Notes under the pieces: model-generated | What the model was told of the DNA's origin: nothing | Database searches by the model: none | The model's input: only the letters and a program-made list of their open reading frames with translations | Position numbers and translations under genes: made by a program | Assembly: GCF_900188345.1 (NCBI RefSeq) | Contig: NZ_FZOD01000023.1 | Span: forward strand, 1 to 64,000 | Source of the DNA: Streptosporangium subroseum | GTDB taxonomy: Bacteria; Actinomycetota; Actinomycetes; Streptosporangiales; Streptosporangiaceae | Direction: 5' to 3' | DNA: 64,000 nucleotides | In this document: one piece after another, positions 33,913-42,117 of the stretch | How the letters are laid out: each line of letters starts with the position of its first letter | Numbering within the stretch: position 1 is the first letter of the stretch

Positions 33913-34919
33913 ACATCGTCTCCTACCGTCCCGCGCTCGAAGACCTGAGCTACACCTTCGGCGGACGGCCCGCCGTGGGCAGGATCCAGCCCGGAACGAT
34001 CCTCGAGATGTACACCGAGGACTGTTTCGGCGGCCGGGTGCTCTCGGTCGACGACCTGCCTTCGCGTGTCTGCGAGTTTCCCTACCTGAACCCGGTCACC
34101 GGTCCCTTCCACGTCGAGGGGGCCGAGCCGGGAGACACGCTCGCCCTGCACTTCATCTCGATCGAGCCCGCCAGGGACTGGGCGGTGTCCGCCACGTTCC
34201 CGCACTTCGGCGCGTTGACCGGCACGCACACCACGGCCATGCTCAGCCCGCCGCTGGACGAGGTCGTGTGGCGCTACGACATCGACGTGGAGAAGGGCGT
34301 GGTCCGCTACCACGCCCGCAAGAGCGACTTCACGATGGAGCTCCCGCTCGACCCGATGCACGGCACGGTCGGCGTCGCGCCCGGGGCGTCCGAGGCCCGG
34401 ATGACGATCACCCCGGACGCCCACGGCGGCAACATGGACACCCCCGAACTGCGCGCCGGGGTGACCGTGTACCTCGGGGTCAACGTCGAGGGCGGGCTGT
34501 TCGCGGTGGGAGACGGGCACGCCCGCCAGGGACACGGCGAGGTGTGCGGCACGGCCGTCGAGGCCGCGATGAACACCGTGGTGGCGGTGGAGCTGATCAA
34601 GGGGGTCGGCACCCCCTGGCCCCGCCTGGAGGACGACGACCACCTGATGTCGACCGGCTCGGCCCGCCCGCTGGAGGACGCCTACCGGATCAGCCAGCAC
34701 GACCTGGTCACCTGGGCGGCGGATCTGACGGGGCTGGAGACCCTGGACGCCTACCAGCTGGTCAGCCAGATCGGTGAGGCGCCCGTCGGCAACGTCTGCG
34801 ACACCAACTACACGATGGTCGCCAAGATCCCCAAGACCTACCTGGGCCGGCCCGACGTCTACGAGTCGGCGCACGAGCGGCTGCGCACCCTCGGCCGGCG
34901 GTATCTGGCCGAACGCTGA
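33909..34919 (+). CDS. Acetamidase/formamidase family protein
   Basis: 336-residue FmdA/AmdA-type amidase that releases ammonia from formamide, acetamide or related short amides. Family features: TEDCFGGRV, FHVEGAEPGDTLALHF, the metal-site region PDAHGGNMDTPEL and LFAVGDGHARQGHGEVCGTA. The protein is all-beta, soluble and without a signal. GTG 33909 overlaps the 29-codon leader ORF. Last gene of the putative amide-use unit; formamide would yield formate and link to the oxalate block, but that is speculation. A strong hairpin follows 30 bp after the stop. Confidence 0.88.
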   Translation: MNIVSYRPALEDLSYTFGGRPAVGRIQPGTILEMYTEDCFGGRVLSVDDLPSRVCEFPYLNPVTGPFHVEGAEPGDTLALHFISIEPARDWAVSATFPHFGALTGTHTTAMLSPPLDEVVWRYDIDVEKGVVRYHARKSDFTMELPLDPMHGTVGVAPGASEARMTITPDAHGGNMDTPELRAGVTVYLGVNVEGGLFAVGDGHARQGHGEVCGTAVEAAMNTVVAVELIKGVGTPWPRLEDDDHLMSTGSARPLEDAYRISQHDLVTWAADLTGLETLDAYQLVSQIGEAPVGNVCDTNYTMVAKIPKTYLGRPDVYESAHERLRTLGRRYLAER

Positions 34920-34948
34920 CGAAAGAGGCGTTCACCTCGTGAGGAGCC

Positions 34949-34987
34949 GTCCCACGCCACGCATCACCGGGGCGCGTGGCGCGGGAC
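34949..34987. terminator. Terminator between the amidase and Gfo/Idh/MocA genes
   Basis: GTCCCACGCCACGC (34949-34962) pairs with GCGTGGCGCGGGAC (34974-34987), 13 of 14 positions, around an 11-base loop. The flanking genes are convergent. Confidence 0.75.
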
Positions 34988-35015
34988 CGCTCCCCACATG
35001 ATCACCGGTCGAGGC

Positions 35016-35906
35016 CTAGCCCGCGCAGGCGCGGACGATGTCCTCGCAGATCGCGTGGGTGGCCAGGGCGTCGTCGGCACTGATCCGGACGCCGGAGCGG
35101 ACCGCGTCCAGGAACTCCAGGCAGACCTGCTCGATGCCGCGCTGGCGGGAGACCGGGGTCCAGTCGCCGCGGCGGGTCACCGTCTCCGTCCCGGCGTAGT
35201 CGATCACGTCGGCGAGGTTGACCACTCGCCGCTTCACTCCCCCGCCCATGACCTCCACGGTCTCCTCGGCCGCACCGCTCATCCTGCTCATGATCCCGAA
35301 CGCGGTGAAGCCGTCCCCGGACAGCTCCAGCGTCAGATGCTCCAGCAGGCCGTTCCTGACCCGGGTCCGGATCCCGGTGTGCTCGACCTTGCCGGGCGCC
35401 AGGAACCTGAGCGTGTCCACGACGTGGACGAAGTCGTCGAAGATCGCGGTGCGCGGGTCCTCCGGGAGGTCCCTGCGGTTCTTCTCCATCACCACCAGGT
35501 GACGGGGCAGGTCGAGCAGCGCCGCGTAGGACGGCGCCCTGCGGCGGTTGAATCCGACGAGCAGCGACCGCCCCCTCTCCCGCGCCAGCCGTACCAGAGC
35601 CTCGGACTCGGCGAGGGTGTAGGCGATCGGCTTGTCCAGGTAGACGTGGACGCCCGCCTGGAGCAGCGGCTCGACGATCTTCACGTGGGCGCTGGTGGCC
35701 GCGTGCACGAAGGCCGCCTCGACGCCCGCGCCGAGCACCTCGTCCACCGAGGTGAAGCGGTGCTCGATCCGGTGCGCGTCGCCGAGACGGTCGAGCGTGA
35801 CCTGGTTGCGGGTGCACAGGTGGAGGTCAAGGCCGGGCAGCGCGGAGAGAACGGGCAGGTAGGCCTTCTCCGCGATGTCGCCGAGGCCGATCATGGCGAT
35901 CTTCAT
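35016..35906 (-). CDS. Gfo/Idh/MocA-family oxidoreductase
   Basis: 296-residue NAD(P)-dependent dehydrogenase. Rossmann start MKIAMIGLGDIAEKAYLPVL; DKP replaces the canonical EKP (VYLDKPIAYTL), keeping the catalytic Lys; the second domain carries FDDFVHVVDTLRFL, the DxxxHxxD-type substrate site. Sugars, inositols or related polyols are usual substrates; the specific one is unknown. ATG 35906 overlaps by four bases (ATGA) the stop of a 52-codon ORF that in turn overlaps the YrdB gene, indicating a three-gene operon. Confidence 0.85.
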   Translation of the reverse strand: MKIAMIGLGDIAEKAYLPVLSALPGLDLHLCTRNQVTLDRLGDAHRIEHRFTSVDEVLGAGVEAAFVHAATSAHVKIVEPLLQAGVHVYLDKPIAYTLAESEALVRLARERGRSLLVGFNRRRAPSYAALLDLPRHLVVMEKNRRDLPEDPRTAIFDDFVHVVDTLRFLAPGKVEHTGIRTRVRNGLLEHLTLELSGDGFTAFGIMSRMSGAAEETVEVMGGGVKRRVVNLADVIDYAGTETVTRRGDWTPVSRQRGIEQVCLEFLDAVRSGVRISADDALATHAICEDIVRACAG

Positions 35907-36061
35907 GCTCCGAGCGTACGGCCTGCGCCGCCGTCGCCGTTCGGTTTCGCCGTCACGCGAAGCGCCGTGACCAGCGCCTCGTCCATCGGGGCCGGGGTCA
36001 TGCCGAAGCCGGTGGAGCCGCGTTGATGGTCTTCGGTGGGGTTTCGACCGGTCCGCTTCAC
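35903..36061 (-). CDS. 52-residue hypothetical protein bridging yrdB-like and Gfo genes
   Basis: GTG 36061 overlaps the YrdB-like stop (GTGA) and its own TGA overlaps the oxidoreductase start (ATGA), so both junctions are four-base coupled overlaps. The frame reads VKRTGRNPTEDHQRGSTGFG then MTPAPMDEALVTALRVTAKP, with G/C-rich third positions. No family is recognised; it is soluble, with no signal or helix repeats. Two exact overlaps make a chance ORF unlikely, but its function is unknown. Confidence 0.5.
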   Translation of the reverse strand: MKRTGRNPTEDHQRGSTGFGMTPAPMDEALVTALRVTAKPNGDGGAGRTLGA

Positions 36062-36402
36062 TGGTTCCACAGCAGCCGCAGCGCGGCGTTGACGAGGTAG
36101 ACGGCGGCGAGGACGATCCCGGGGGTCACGCTGCCCGCCATGGCCAGCGCCGCGGCGCCGCCGCCGAACCAGAGGACCTCCAGGACGACCCTGGCGAATC
36201 CGGTGAGCGGGATCACGGCGCCGTTGGCCGCGCCGAACAGGGCCCAGGCCGCGATGAAGAGCGCGGGCGCACCGAGACCGAGGAGCAGCTTCACCGGCCA
36301 GTTCTGCCCCACGGTGAAACCCCAGTAGCCGACCGAGGCGAGAACGCCCAGTTCCAGCAGGAACGCGACCAGAAGGTTGACGTTCTTGGCCAAGGACAGC
36401 AT
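36058..36402 (-). CDS. YrdB/DUF2568 family membrane protein
   Basis: 114-residue protein with four membrane helices (VNLLVAFLLELGVLASVGYW, LLLGLGAPALFIAAWALFG, VLEVLWFGGGAAALAMAG, GIVLAAVYLVNAALRLLW). ATG 36402 follows AAGGAG by seven bases; upstream in-frame codons are not family-like. DUF2568 proteins are small, actinobacterial and of unknown function. Divergent from the tetR gene across AGAGC-type palindromes, so TetR probably represses it. First gene of a probable operon with the 52-residue ORF and the Gfo enzyme. Confidence 0.8.
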   Translation of the reverse strand: MLSLAKNVNLLVAFLLELGVLASVGYWGFTVGQNWPVKLLLGLGAPALFIAAWALFGAANGAVIPLTGFARVVLEVLWFGGGAAALAMAGSVTPGIVLAAVYLVNAALRLLWNQ

Positions 36403-36434
36403 CGGGGGCTCCTTAGAGAGTGGCATTCCGTTCT

Positions 36435-36483
36435 GAGAGCAATGCTCTCTTAGGAGAGCGATGTTCGTCAAGAGCGGTGCTCT
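36435..36483. promoter_or_regulatory. TetR operators (two AGAGC-N3-GCTCT palindromes)
   Basis: GAGAGCAATGCTCTC (36435-36449) and AGAGCGGTGCTCT (36471-36483) share the AGAGC-N3-GCTCT core and lie between the divergent yrdB-like and tetR genes, in the right place for repression of both. Confidence 0.7.
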
Positions 36484-36517
36484 TTTTTCCTCTCGGTGCT
36501 CTGATATGGTCCTGAGC

Positions 36518-37216
36518 ATGAGCTCAAGCCGCACAGCACGGGAACGGGTCCGGGCCGAGCTGACCCGTGAGATCACCGACATCGCCCGCAGCCAGCTCGC
36601 CACCGAGGGCGCGGGAGGCCTCTCCCTGCGCGCGGTCGCCCGCGAGATGGGCATGGTCTCCTCGGCGATCTACCGCTACTTCCCGTCCCGGGACGACCTG
36701 CTCACGGCTCTGATCGTCGACGGCTACAACGCCGTGGGCGAGGCCATGGAGAGCGCCGACGCGGCTCGCCCGCGCGAGGACCACACCGGCCGATGGCTGG
36801 CCCTGTGCCACGCCGTACGCGACTGGGCGCTGGCCCACCCGCATGAGTACGCCCTGCTGTACGGCTCACCAGTGCCCGGCTACCAGGCTCCGGACGACAC
36901 CATCGTCGCGGCGGTCCGCGGCACCCTCGTCTACGGCCGGATCGTCTCCGACGCCCACGGTGCCGGGTCCCTCACCCCGCCGGACATCTGCCCGCCTTCG
37001 CCCGCCTCGTTCGCCGAGGACGCGGCGCGCGTGCGCGAGATCATGCCCGAGGTCCCCGACGACGTCGTCGCCCGCGCCCTGATCGTCTGGACGGGCCTGT
37101 TCGGCTGGATCAACTTCGAGCTGTTCGGCCAGTTCAAGAACACGATCCTCGACCCGGCCGCGGCCTTCGACCATTCCGTGCGCTGCCAGGCCCGCTTCCT
37201 CGGCCTTCCCGCCTGA
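36518..37216 (+). CDS. TetR-family transcriptional regulator
   Basis: 232 residues. The N-terminal HTH (EITDIARSQLATEGAGGLSL then VAREMGMVSSAIYRYFPSRD) is typical; the C-terminal ligand domain belongs to the WHG-type (TetR_C_13-like) group, with WTGLFGWINFELFGQF near the end. ATG 36518 starts MSSSRTARERV; earlier in-frame ATGs at 36461 and 36506 lie within or beside the operator palindromes and are unlikely. It should repress its own gene and the divergent yrdB-like operon; ligand unknown. Confidence 0.87.
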   Translation: MSSSRTARERVRAELTREITDIARSQLATEGAGGLSLRAVAREMGMVSSAIYRYFPSRDDLLTALIVDGYNAVGEAMESADAARPREDHTGRWLALCHAVRDWALAHPHEYALLYGSPVPGYQAPDDTIVAAVRGTLVYGRIVSDAHGAGSLTPPDICPPSPASFAEDAARVREIMPEVPDDVVARALIVWTGLFGWINFELFGQFKNTILDPAAAFDHSVRCQARFLGLPA

Positions 37217-37221
37217 CAGGA

Positions 37222-37236
37222 CCGGCGATCCGCCGG
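37222..37236. terminator. Short hairpin after tetR
   Basis: CCGGCG-ATC-CGCCGG, a perfect six-bp stem starting five bases after the tetR stop. Short; a weak or partial terminator. Confidence 0.4.
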
Positions 37237-37293
37237 CCTCCGCGTTCTTCCTCGGGCCGCCTGCATGACAAAGTACGATTTCGCCGAGATTAG

Positions 37294-37380
37294 TAACGCT
37301 TTTGTGTCTGGCGTGATAAATGAGAGTGATTCGGCTCTCAAGCGAGCCGTTTCCCCGCAGGCGAGAGGCGCTCCCGGTTC
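37294..37380 (+). promoter_or_regulatory. 5' region shared by the two DUF262-RAMA paralogues (copy 1)
   Basis: From GTAACG to the start codon this stretch resembles bases 43611-43694 before the second paralogue. It contains the stem CGGCTC/GAGCCG (37332-37349). In copy 2 one G-C pair is an A-T pair, a compensatory change. Confidence 0.55.
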
Positions 37381-39567
37381 ATGGCGGAAAGTCCTATTCA
37401 CGGCGAAGGCGTAACGGTCCGTACCCTCTTCGAACGCAACTCCTTCGCCCTGGACTACTACCAGCGGGAGTACACCTGGACCCGCCACGAGGTCGGCACG
37501 CTGATCGACGACCTCAGCCAGCGCTTCCTCAGCCAGTGGAACCCCCTGCACGAGCGCGACGAGGTCAGCCGCTACGTCCCCTACTTCCTCGGCCCCTACG
37601 TCTACCACGAGGGTGAGGGCCGCACCTTCCTCGTCGACGGCCAGCAGCGCGTCACCACGCTCCACCTCGTGCTCATCTACCTCCGGCAGCTGCTGCTCGA
37701 CCAGGAGAAGTGGATCTACGCCGACGAGCTGGAGGGGCTCACCTACACGGCGCGGCACGGCAGGCGGAGCTTCAAGGTCGGCAGCACCGAGGAGCTGGCC
37801 CGCGCGCAACTGCTCAACGCCCTGGTCACCGATTGGAACGGTCTCAAGGGATTCACCATGCCCGAGGACATCCACGTCTCGGTGAGAAACCTCCACGACC
37901 GGAGCAGAGAGATCGACGGGGAGTTCCCCGAAGAGCTGCGCGGCGAGGCCCTGGTGCCCTTCGTCCGGTGGCTGCTCGACCGCGTGTGCCTGGTCGGCAT
38001 CCGCGCCCTCGACCAGGAGAACGGGCGCGAGATCTTCGTGTCCATGAACGACCGGGGGCTCCGGCTGAGCCACGTGGACCTGCTGAAAGGCCACCTCTTC
38101 CGGCGGGTCGACCCGCAGACGCGCGAGAGACTGGGCCGGTCGTGGGCCGACATGCTGGCCCGCCTCACCACCGCGGAGGCCGACTCCCCCGAGGCCAACA
38201 CGCCCAGCGCGTACGTCCGCTCGTTCCTGCTGGCGCAGTACGCGCACCTCGACGCGGCATCCACGGACGCCGCCGACATCGGAAGAGCCGTCCACGAGTG
38301 GATCCTGCGCAACGAGGTCCAGCTGGGCCTCGACCGCCCGGCCGGAGCGCGGGAGTTCATCCACAGGCTCACACACTTATCCGAGCGCTACTGCCTGCTG
38401 CTCCGCGCCGGCCAGGAGTTCAGGCCCGACCTGGCCGCCGTCTACTTCAACGGCTACCACGGCATCGACAACCAGTTCACGCTCCTGCTCTCCGTCGCCT
38501 CGCCGGAGGACTCCGACCAGGTGTTCGTCCAGAAGTGCTCGATGGTCTCGACGTTCCTCGACCTCGTCTACGTACGGCGATGCGTCAACAACCTTCCCGT
38601 GCAGCGCCGCGACCTCGACGAGATCGTCCACCGGCTGATCCCCGTCCTGCGGATCTGCCGGACGGTCGACGACGTGGCCACGGTCCTCGGCCGGGAGACC
38701 TCCCTGCTTGAGCACGATTTCCGCGAGCTCACCTCCTTCGGGCTCCGGGCCAACAACCGCCGCCTGGTCCGCTACCTGCTCTCCCGCATGACCGCGCACG
38801 TCCAGCACGCGTGTGAGGGGGGCGAGCACGAGTACGAGTTCCTCCGGGGAGCCCGCGACTACGAGATCGAGCACATCTGGGCCAACCGCTTCGAGCGGCA
38901 CAAGGACTCCGTCAAGACCACCGCGGAGTTCTACCTGCGGCGCAACCGCCTCGGCGCCCTGCTGCTCCTGCCCAAGTCCGTCAACGCGAGCTTCCGGGAC
39001 GACCCCTACGAGCGGAAGATCGAGCACTACTACGCCGAGAACCGGCTCGCGGCCTCGCTGCATCCCAAGAGCCGCCTGCGGAACACCCCCTTCACCCACT
39101 ACCTCAGGGACTCGGGACTCGACAAGGCGTTCCAGCCCTGCCCGGAGTTCGGCGTCCGGGAGATCGAGCGGCGACAGCAGCTCTACCGGCTCCTCTGCGA
39201 GGAGATCTGGAGCCCGTCCAGGCTCGGCTTCCGCCTGCCGGTGATCGAACTTCCTCCCGAGCCGCCCTCGGCCCGCCGCCACTACGGCGTCGAACTCCTC
39301 GATCTGATCAGGGAAGGCCTGATCTCCCCCAACTCCAAGATCTTCCGGACGGTCAGGGGCGAGATCCACTTCGCCACCGTCGAGGAAGGGGGGACGATCA
39401 GGGTGGAGGCCACGGGCCAGGCCTACCACTCCCTGTCCGCCGCCGGAGCCGCGGTCGCAGGAACCAAGGCCTGCGCGGGCTGGGACGTCTGGCGAATCGA
39501 GCACGGCGGTGCCGCGGTGCCGCTGAAACGCCTCCGCGAGGAGGCCATCAACCGTGGCCTGCCCTGA
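37381..39567 (+). CDS. DUF262-DUF1524-RAMA protein, candidate modification-dependent nuclease (copy 1)
   Basis: 728 residues. N-terminal DUF262 (about 10-250): LDYYQREYTWTRHEVGTLID and the NTP-site motif FLVDGQQRVTTLHLVLIYL. Middle-to-C DUF1524 HNH-like nuclease region (about 480-580): YEIEHIWANRFERH and RNRLGALLLLPKSVNASFRD. C-terminal RAMA domain (about 640-715): GVELLDLIREGLISPNSKIF and AGWDVWRI. This is the GmrSD/BrxU-type layout plus a RAMA domain, a module linked to sensing or acting with modified DNA. A phage-defence nuclease cutting modified DNA is the likely role (inference). The start is preceded by GAGAGG at a long 13-base spacing. 65-70% similar by eye to the gene at 43695. Confidence 0.8.
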   Translation: MAESPIHGEGVTVRTLFERNSFALDYYQREYTWTRHEVGTLIDDLSQRFLSQWNPLHERDEVSRYVPYFLGPYVYHEGEGRTFLVDGQQRVTTLHLVLIYLRQLLLDQEKWIYADELEGLTYTARHGRRSFKVGSTEELARAQLLNALVTDWNGLKGFTMPEDIHVSVRNLHDRSREIDGEFPEELRGEALVPFVRWLLDRVCLVGIRALDQENGREIFVSMNDRGLRLSHVDLLKGHLFRRVDPQTRERLGRSWADMLARLTTAEADSPEANTPSAYVRSFLLAQYAHLDAASTDAADIGRAVHEWILRNEVQLGLDRPAGAREFIHRLTHLSERYCLLLRAGQEFRPDLAAVYFNGYHGIDNQFTLLLSVASPEDSDQVFVQKCSMVSTFLDLVYVRRCVNNLPVQRRDLDEIVHRLIPVLRICRTVDDVATVLGRETSLLEHDFRELTSFGLRANNRRLVRYLLSRMTAHVQHACEGGEHEYEFLRGARDYEIEHIWANRFERHKDSVKTTAEFYLRRNRLGALLLLPKSVNASFRDDPYERKIEHYYAENRLAASLHPKSRLRNTPFTHYLRDSGLDKAFQPCPEFGVREIERRQQLYRLLCEEIWSPSRLGFRLPVIELPPEPPSARRHYGVELLDLIREGLISPNSKIFRTVRGEIHFATVEEGGTIRVEATGQAYHSLSAAGAAVAGTKACAGWDVWRIEHGGAAVPLKRLREEAINRGLP

Positions 39568-39801
39568 TCAGGAGATGATCGGGGGCGAAGGTCCGTCACC
39601 CCACGTCCGAGTATGCCGGGCGCCGTGATGCCTACCGGCGTCAATCGTGGAGACGGTCCGTCACCTCACACCCAGGCCCGACCTCGACGCCTGTTCTGCC
39701 CACCCTCATTCCCCGGGAGAGCTGAGGGCCCGGGTCGCACGGCGATCCCCCCGAGGGCGATGAGCCGCCCCCGGAGGGATCGCATGACCTGAATGCCAGG
39801 C

Positions 39802-39833
39802 CCCACGGACCACCCGGCCGGATGGTCCGTGGG
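39802..39833. terminator. Terminator after the His-rich peptide gene
   Basis: CCCACGGACCA (39802-39812) pairs perfectly with TGGTCCGTGGG (39823-39833) around ten bases, nine bases beyond the stop of the reverse-strand gene. Confidence 0.75.
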
Positions 39834-39841
39834 TCGCGGCC

Positions 39842-40096
39842 TCAGTAGTAGCCCCTCCAGTGGAAGCGGTGGAAGCGGAAGTGGTGGCCCCCGTAGAAGC
39901 GATAGTGATGACCACGCCGGTGGAAACGGTGGTAACCGCTGATCACCGCGGTCTGAGGTGCGGCGGTCGTGGTCGCCACGGTCGTGGTCGCCGGGGTGGC
40001 CGCGCTGGCCGGGGTGGCCGCGCCCACTCCGAAGAGGCTTCCTGCCGCGATCACCAAGCCGGACACGCTCAGTGCAAGGCGCCTAGGAATTTGCAT
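39842..40096 (-). CDS. Small secreted His/Arg/aromatic-rich peptide
   Basis: 84 residues. ATG 40096 follows a strong AAGGAGG. Residues 1-32 form a classical signal peptide (MQIPRRLALSVSGLVIAAGS ... ATPASA), then a Thr/Ala linker, then about 30 residues made almost only of His, Arg, Phe, Tyr and Gly (YHRFHRRGHHYRFYGGHHF). Such a tail could bind metal, nucleic acid or a surface polymer; I know no named family. It has its own terminator and is surrounded by unrelated genes. Confidence 0.65.
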   Translation of the reverse strand: MQIPRRLALSVSGLVIAAGSLFGVGAATPASAATPATTTVATTTAAPQTAVISGYHRFHRRGHHYRFYGGHHFRFHRFHWRGYY

Positions 40097-40472
40097 TGAT
40101 CGTCCTCCTTGAGAAACAGAGAGCGGGAGTCTGAATGTGATTCCAGGCAGGAATAGGGGCTGATTCACGGGGCGCTCTACATCCCGCCGACCGTCGTCCA
40201 TACGCCCTGACCCAGCGAAAATCGGATGTCGCCAGACACGCGAGAAGACGGGGCTAGCATCAATGATCCCGCTCTCGGAACCCGCCGTCTTCGCGGGTAA
40301 CCCCCATTTCGAGCCCGTGCCAGCGGTACTCCCGGCATTCCCACTAGCTGCAAAAATGACCGGTCGCTCGTTGCGACCCCGAGCCGGTGGCCTGTCTCGC
40401 CTCGCCGGAGGAGAGCCACATCACAGCCAGGTCGTCGTGGTCGACGGCGGAAACTCGATCCAGGAGAAGAAA
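40097..40472. other. Intergenic region between the His-rich peptide gene and aldO
   Basis: No gene is supported. The promoter of the His-rich peptide gene must lie near 40110-40200; a short reverse frame around 40340-40480 looks gene-like in composition but lacks a start and family match. Confidence 0.35.
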
Positions 40473-40504
40473 GGCCCCGTCCCTTCCAGCGAGGGGACGA
40501 GGCC
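40473..40504. terminator. Terminator after aldO
   Basis: GGCC-C-CGTCCC pairs with GGGACG-A-GGCC (one mismatch) around a ten-base loop, about 20 bp past the aldO stop on the reverse strand. Confidence 0.65.
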
Positions 40505-40523
40505 GAACACGGCGGGACTCCGC

Positions 40524-41798
40524 TCAGGCTTCGCCAAAAAGATGCTCGTCGACGAACGCGTTGCGGAACTTGCCGGTGGGATCGTAGTCGGTGAGCAGCC
40601 GCTGGAAGTCGGGGAGCCGCTCGTACAGGGATCGCACCCGCTGGGGGCTCATGACAAAGAGCTTGCCCCAGTGCGGCCGCGCCTCGAAGGGTTCCAGCGC
40701 CTCCTCCACCACCGCGAGCACCCGGCGCACGGCCGGCCAGTCCTTCTTCCAGGTGAAGTGGAAGGCGACGACGTCCTCCCCGTAGGAGGAGCTCATCCAC
40801 AGGTCGTCCGCCGCGACGGCGCGGATCTCCGACACCTGCAGGACGGGGGCCACCGTATCTCTGACCTGGTCCAGCGCGCGGAGCGCGGAGATCGCGTGGC
40901 GGCGCGGCAGCAGATACTCCGACTGGAGCTCCTCTCCGCTGCTGGGAGTGAAGTCCAGGCGGAAATGCGGCAGCCGGTCGTACCAGGGCCCGGGCACGCC
41001 CATCTGCGCGGTGCAGTTGACGGCGGACAGCCCCGGAAGGGGATGCCGGTCGGCCGGCGCCGCGGTGGCGTCCAGCCAGCGCGGCGCCGCCTCCCACGGA
41101 CCCGGCTCGTCGACGCGCTGCTTCACCCACACCTGGTCGATTCGAGGGCCGCTCCAGCCGGTGAACAGGCTCACGCTGTACGCGGCGGACATGATCTCCT
41201 CGAAGTGATCCTCCAACCGGGCCCACGGCAGGTTCTCGTAGACGTACTGCCGCACGTCGAAGGTCGGGACGACGTCCAGGGTGACCCGGGTGACGATACC
41301 CAGCGCGCCGAGCCCGACCACCGCACCGGCAAAACCGTCGCCGTCCTTCTCCCGGCTGAGGGCGACGATCTCACCGTCGGCGGTGACCAGTTCGAGGCCG
41401 GATACCGCGGTCGCCAGGTTGCCGTTGGCCGTACCCGAGCCGTGCGTGGCCGTGGCGCAGGCGCCGGCGACCGAGATGTGCGGCAGCGAGCCAAGGTTGT
41501 GCAGCGCGTAGCCCTCTCCGTGCAGCCAACGGCTCAGCTCGCCGTACCGAACCCCGGCACCGACCGTGACCGTACGGCGCGCGGAATCCAGCTCCGCCTG
41601 GCCCGGGAGGTCCTCCAGCGAGACGAGATCCCCGCCGGGCCTGTCGGCGATCTCGTTGAAGGAGTGACGGGTGCCGAGCGCCCCTATACCGTCGCTCTTC
41701 GCGACCAGCTTCTGGAGCTGCTCGACGCTGCCGGGGCGATGGATCCGCGCGGCATCGTAGGTGATGTTGCCGGCCCAGTTCGTCAGCCGTCCGGTCAA
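40524..41798 (-). CDS. aldO: Alditol oxidase (FAD-linked)
   Basis: 424-residue VAO-family flavoenzyme that oxidises the terminal hydroxyl of alditols (xylitol, sorbitol) with oxygen, giving the aldose and H2O2. It follows the Streptomyces AldO pattern throughout: TNWAGNITYDA at the start, the covalent-FAD His in GTRHSFNEIAD (about residue 45; GSGH is usual), SLPHISVAGACATATHGSG, ELVTADGE, YSVSLFTGW, LPHFRLDFTPSSG with ELQSEY, and ARPHWGKLF. No signal peptide, so cytoplasmic. The GTR in place of GSG next to the flavin His is a mild oddity. It stands alone, with its own terminator. Confidence 0.9.
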   Translation of the reverse strand: MTGRLTNWAGNITYDAARIHRPGSVEQLQKLVAKSDGIGALGTRHSFNEIADRPGGDLVSLEDLPGQAELDSARRTVTVGAGVRYGELSRWLHGEGYALHNLGSLPHISVAGACATATHGSGTANGNLATAVSGLELVTADGEIVALSREKDGDGFAGAVVGLGALGIVTRVTLDVVPTFDVRQYVYENLPWARLEDHFEEIMSAAYSVSLFTGWSGPRIDQVWVKQRVDEPGPWEAAPRWLDATAAPADRHPLPGLSAVNCTAQMGVPGPWYDRLPHFRLDFTPSSGEELQSEYLLPRRHAISALRALDQVRDTVAPVLQVSEIRAVAADDLWMSSSYGEDVVAFHFTWKKDWPAVRRVLAVVEEALEPFEARPHWGKLFVMSPQRVRSLYERLPDFQRLLTDYDPTGKFRNAFVDEHLFGEA

Positions 41799-41975
41799 GG
41801 TATGCCCTCTCTACGCCTTACGCCAGGTCGCGCGCGATCAATGCACGTCTCACGCCGGGTCGCACAGGGGCACGACAGCGGCACTGACGCACCAAGCGTA
41901 GTTCAAGGGTTTTGTTCCGCCCATCCACGGGTGTCACCACCTGCGGACCGTCACCCGCAGGCCGTCACCGCCCAC

Positions 41976-42110
41976 GAGCCGTCATCGCCGCAGGCCATCG
42001 CCGCCCGCGAGCCGTCATCGCCCGCAGACCGTCACTACCCACGAGCCGTCATCGCCGCAGGCCGTCGCCGCCCGCGAGCCGTCATCGCGCTCGCGGGCCA
42101 TCACCGGCCC
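41976..42110. repeat. Four imperfect ~33-bp tandem repeats upstream of aldO
   Basis: GAGCCGTCATCGC recurs at 41976, 42009, 42043 and 42076, spacing 33-34 bp, in a CCG-rich context; the larger unit is a 67-bp pair. It occupies most of the gap between aldO and the DksA-type gene; no gene is visible there. Confidence 0.7.
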
Positions 42111-42117
42111 CGGGCTG

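Noticed and set aside
41976-42110. Possible CRISPR or protein-coding repeat
   Set aside because: Tandem 33-34 bp units with no spacers; open frames across them lack starts, ribosome-binding sites and family matches.
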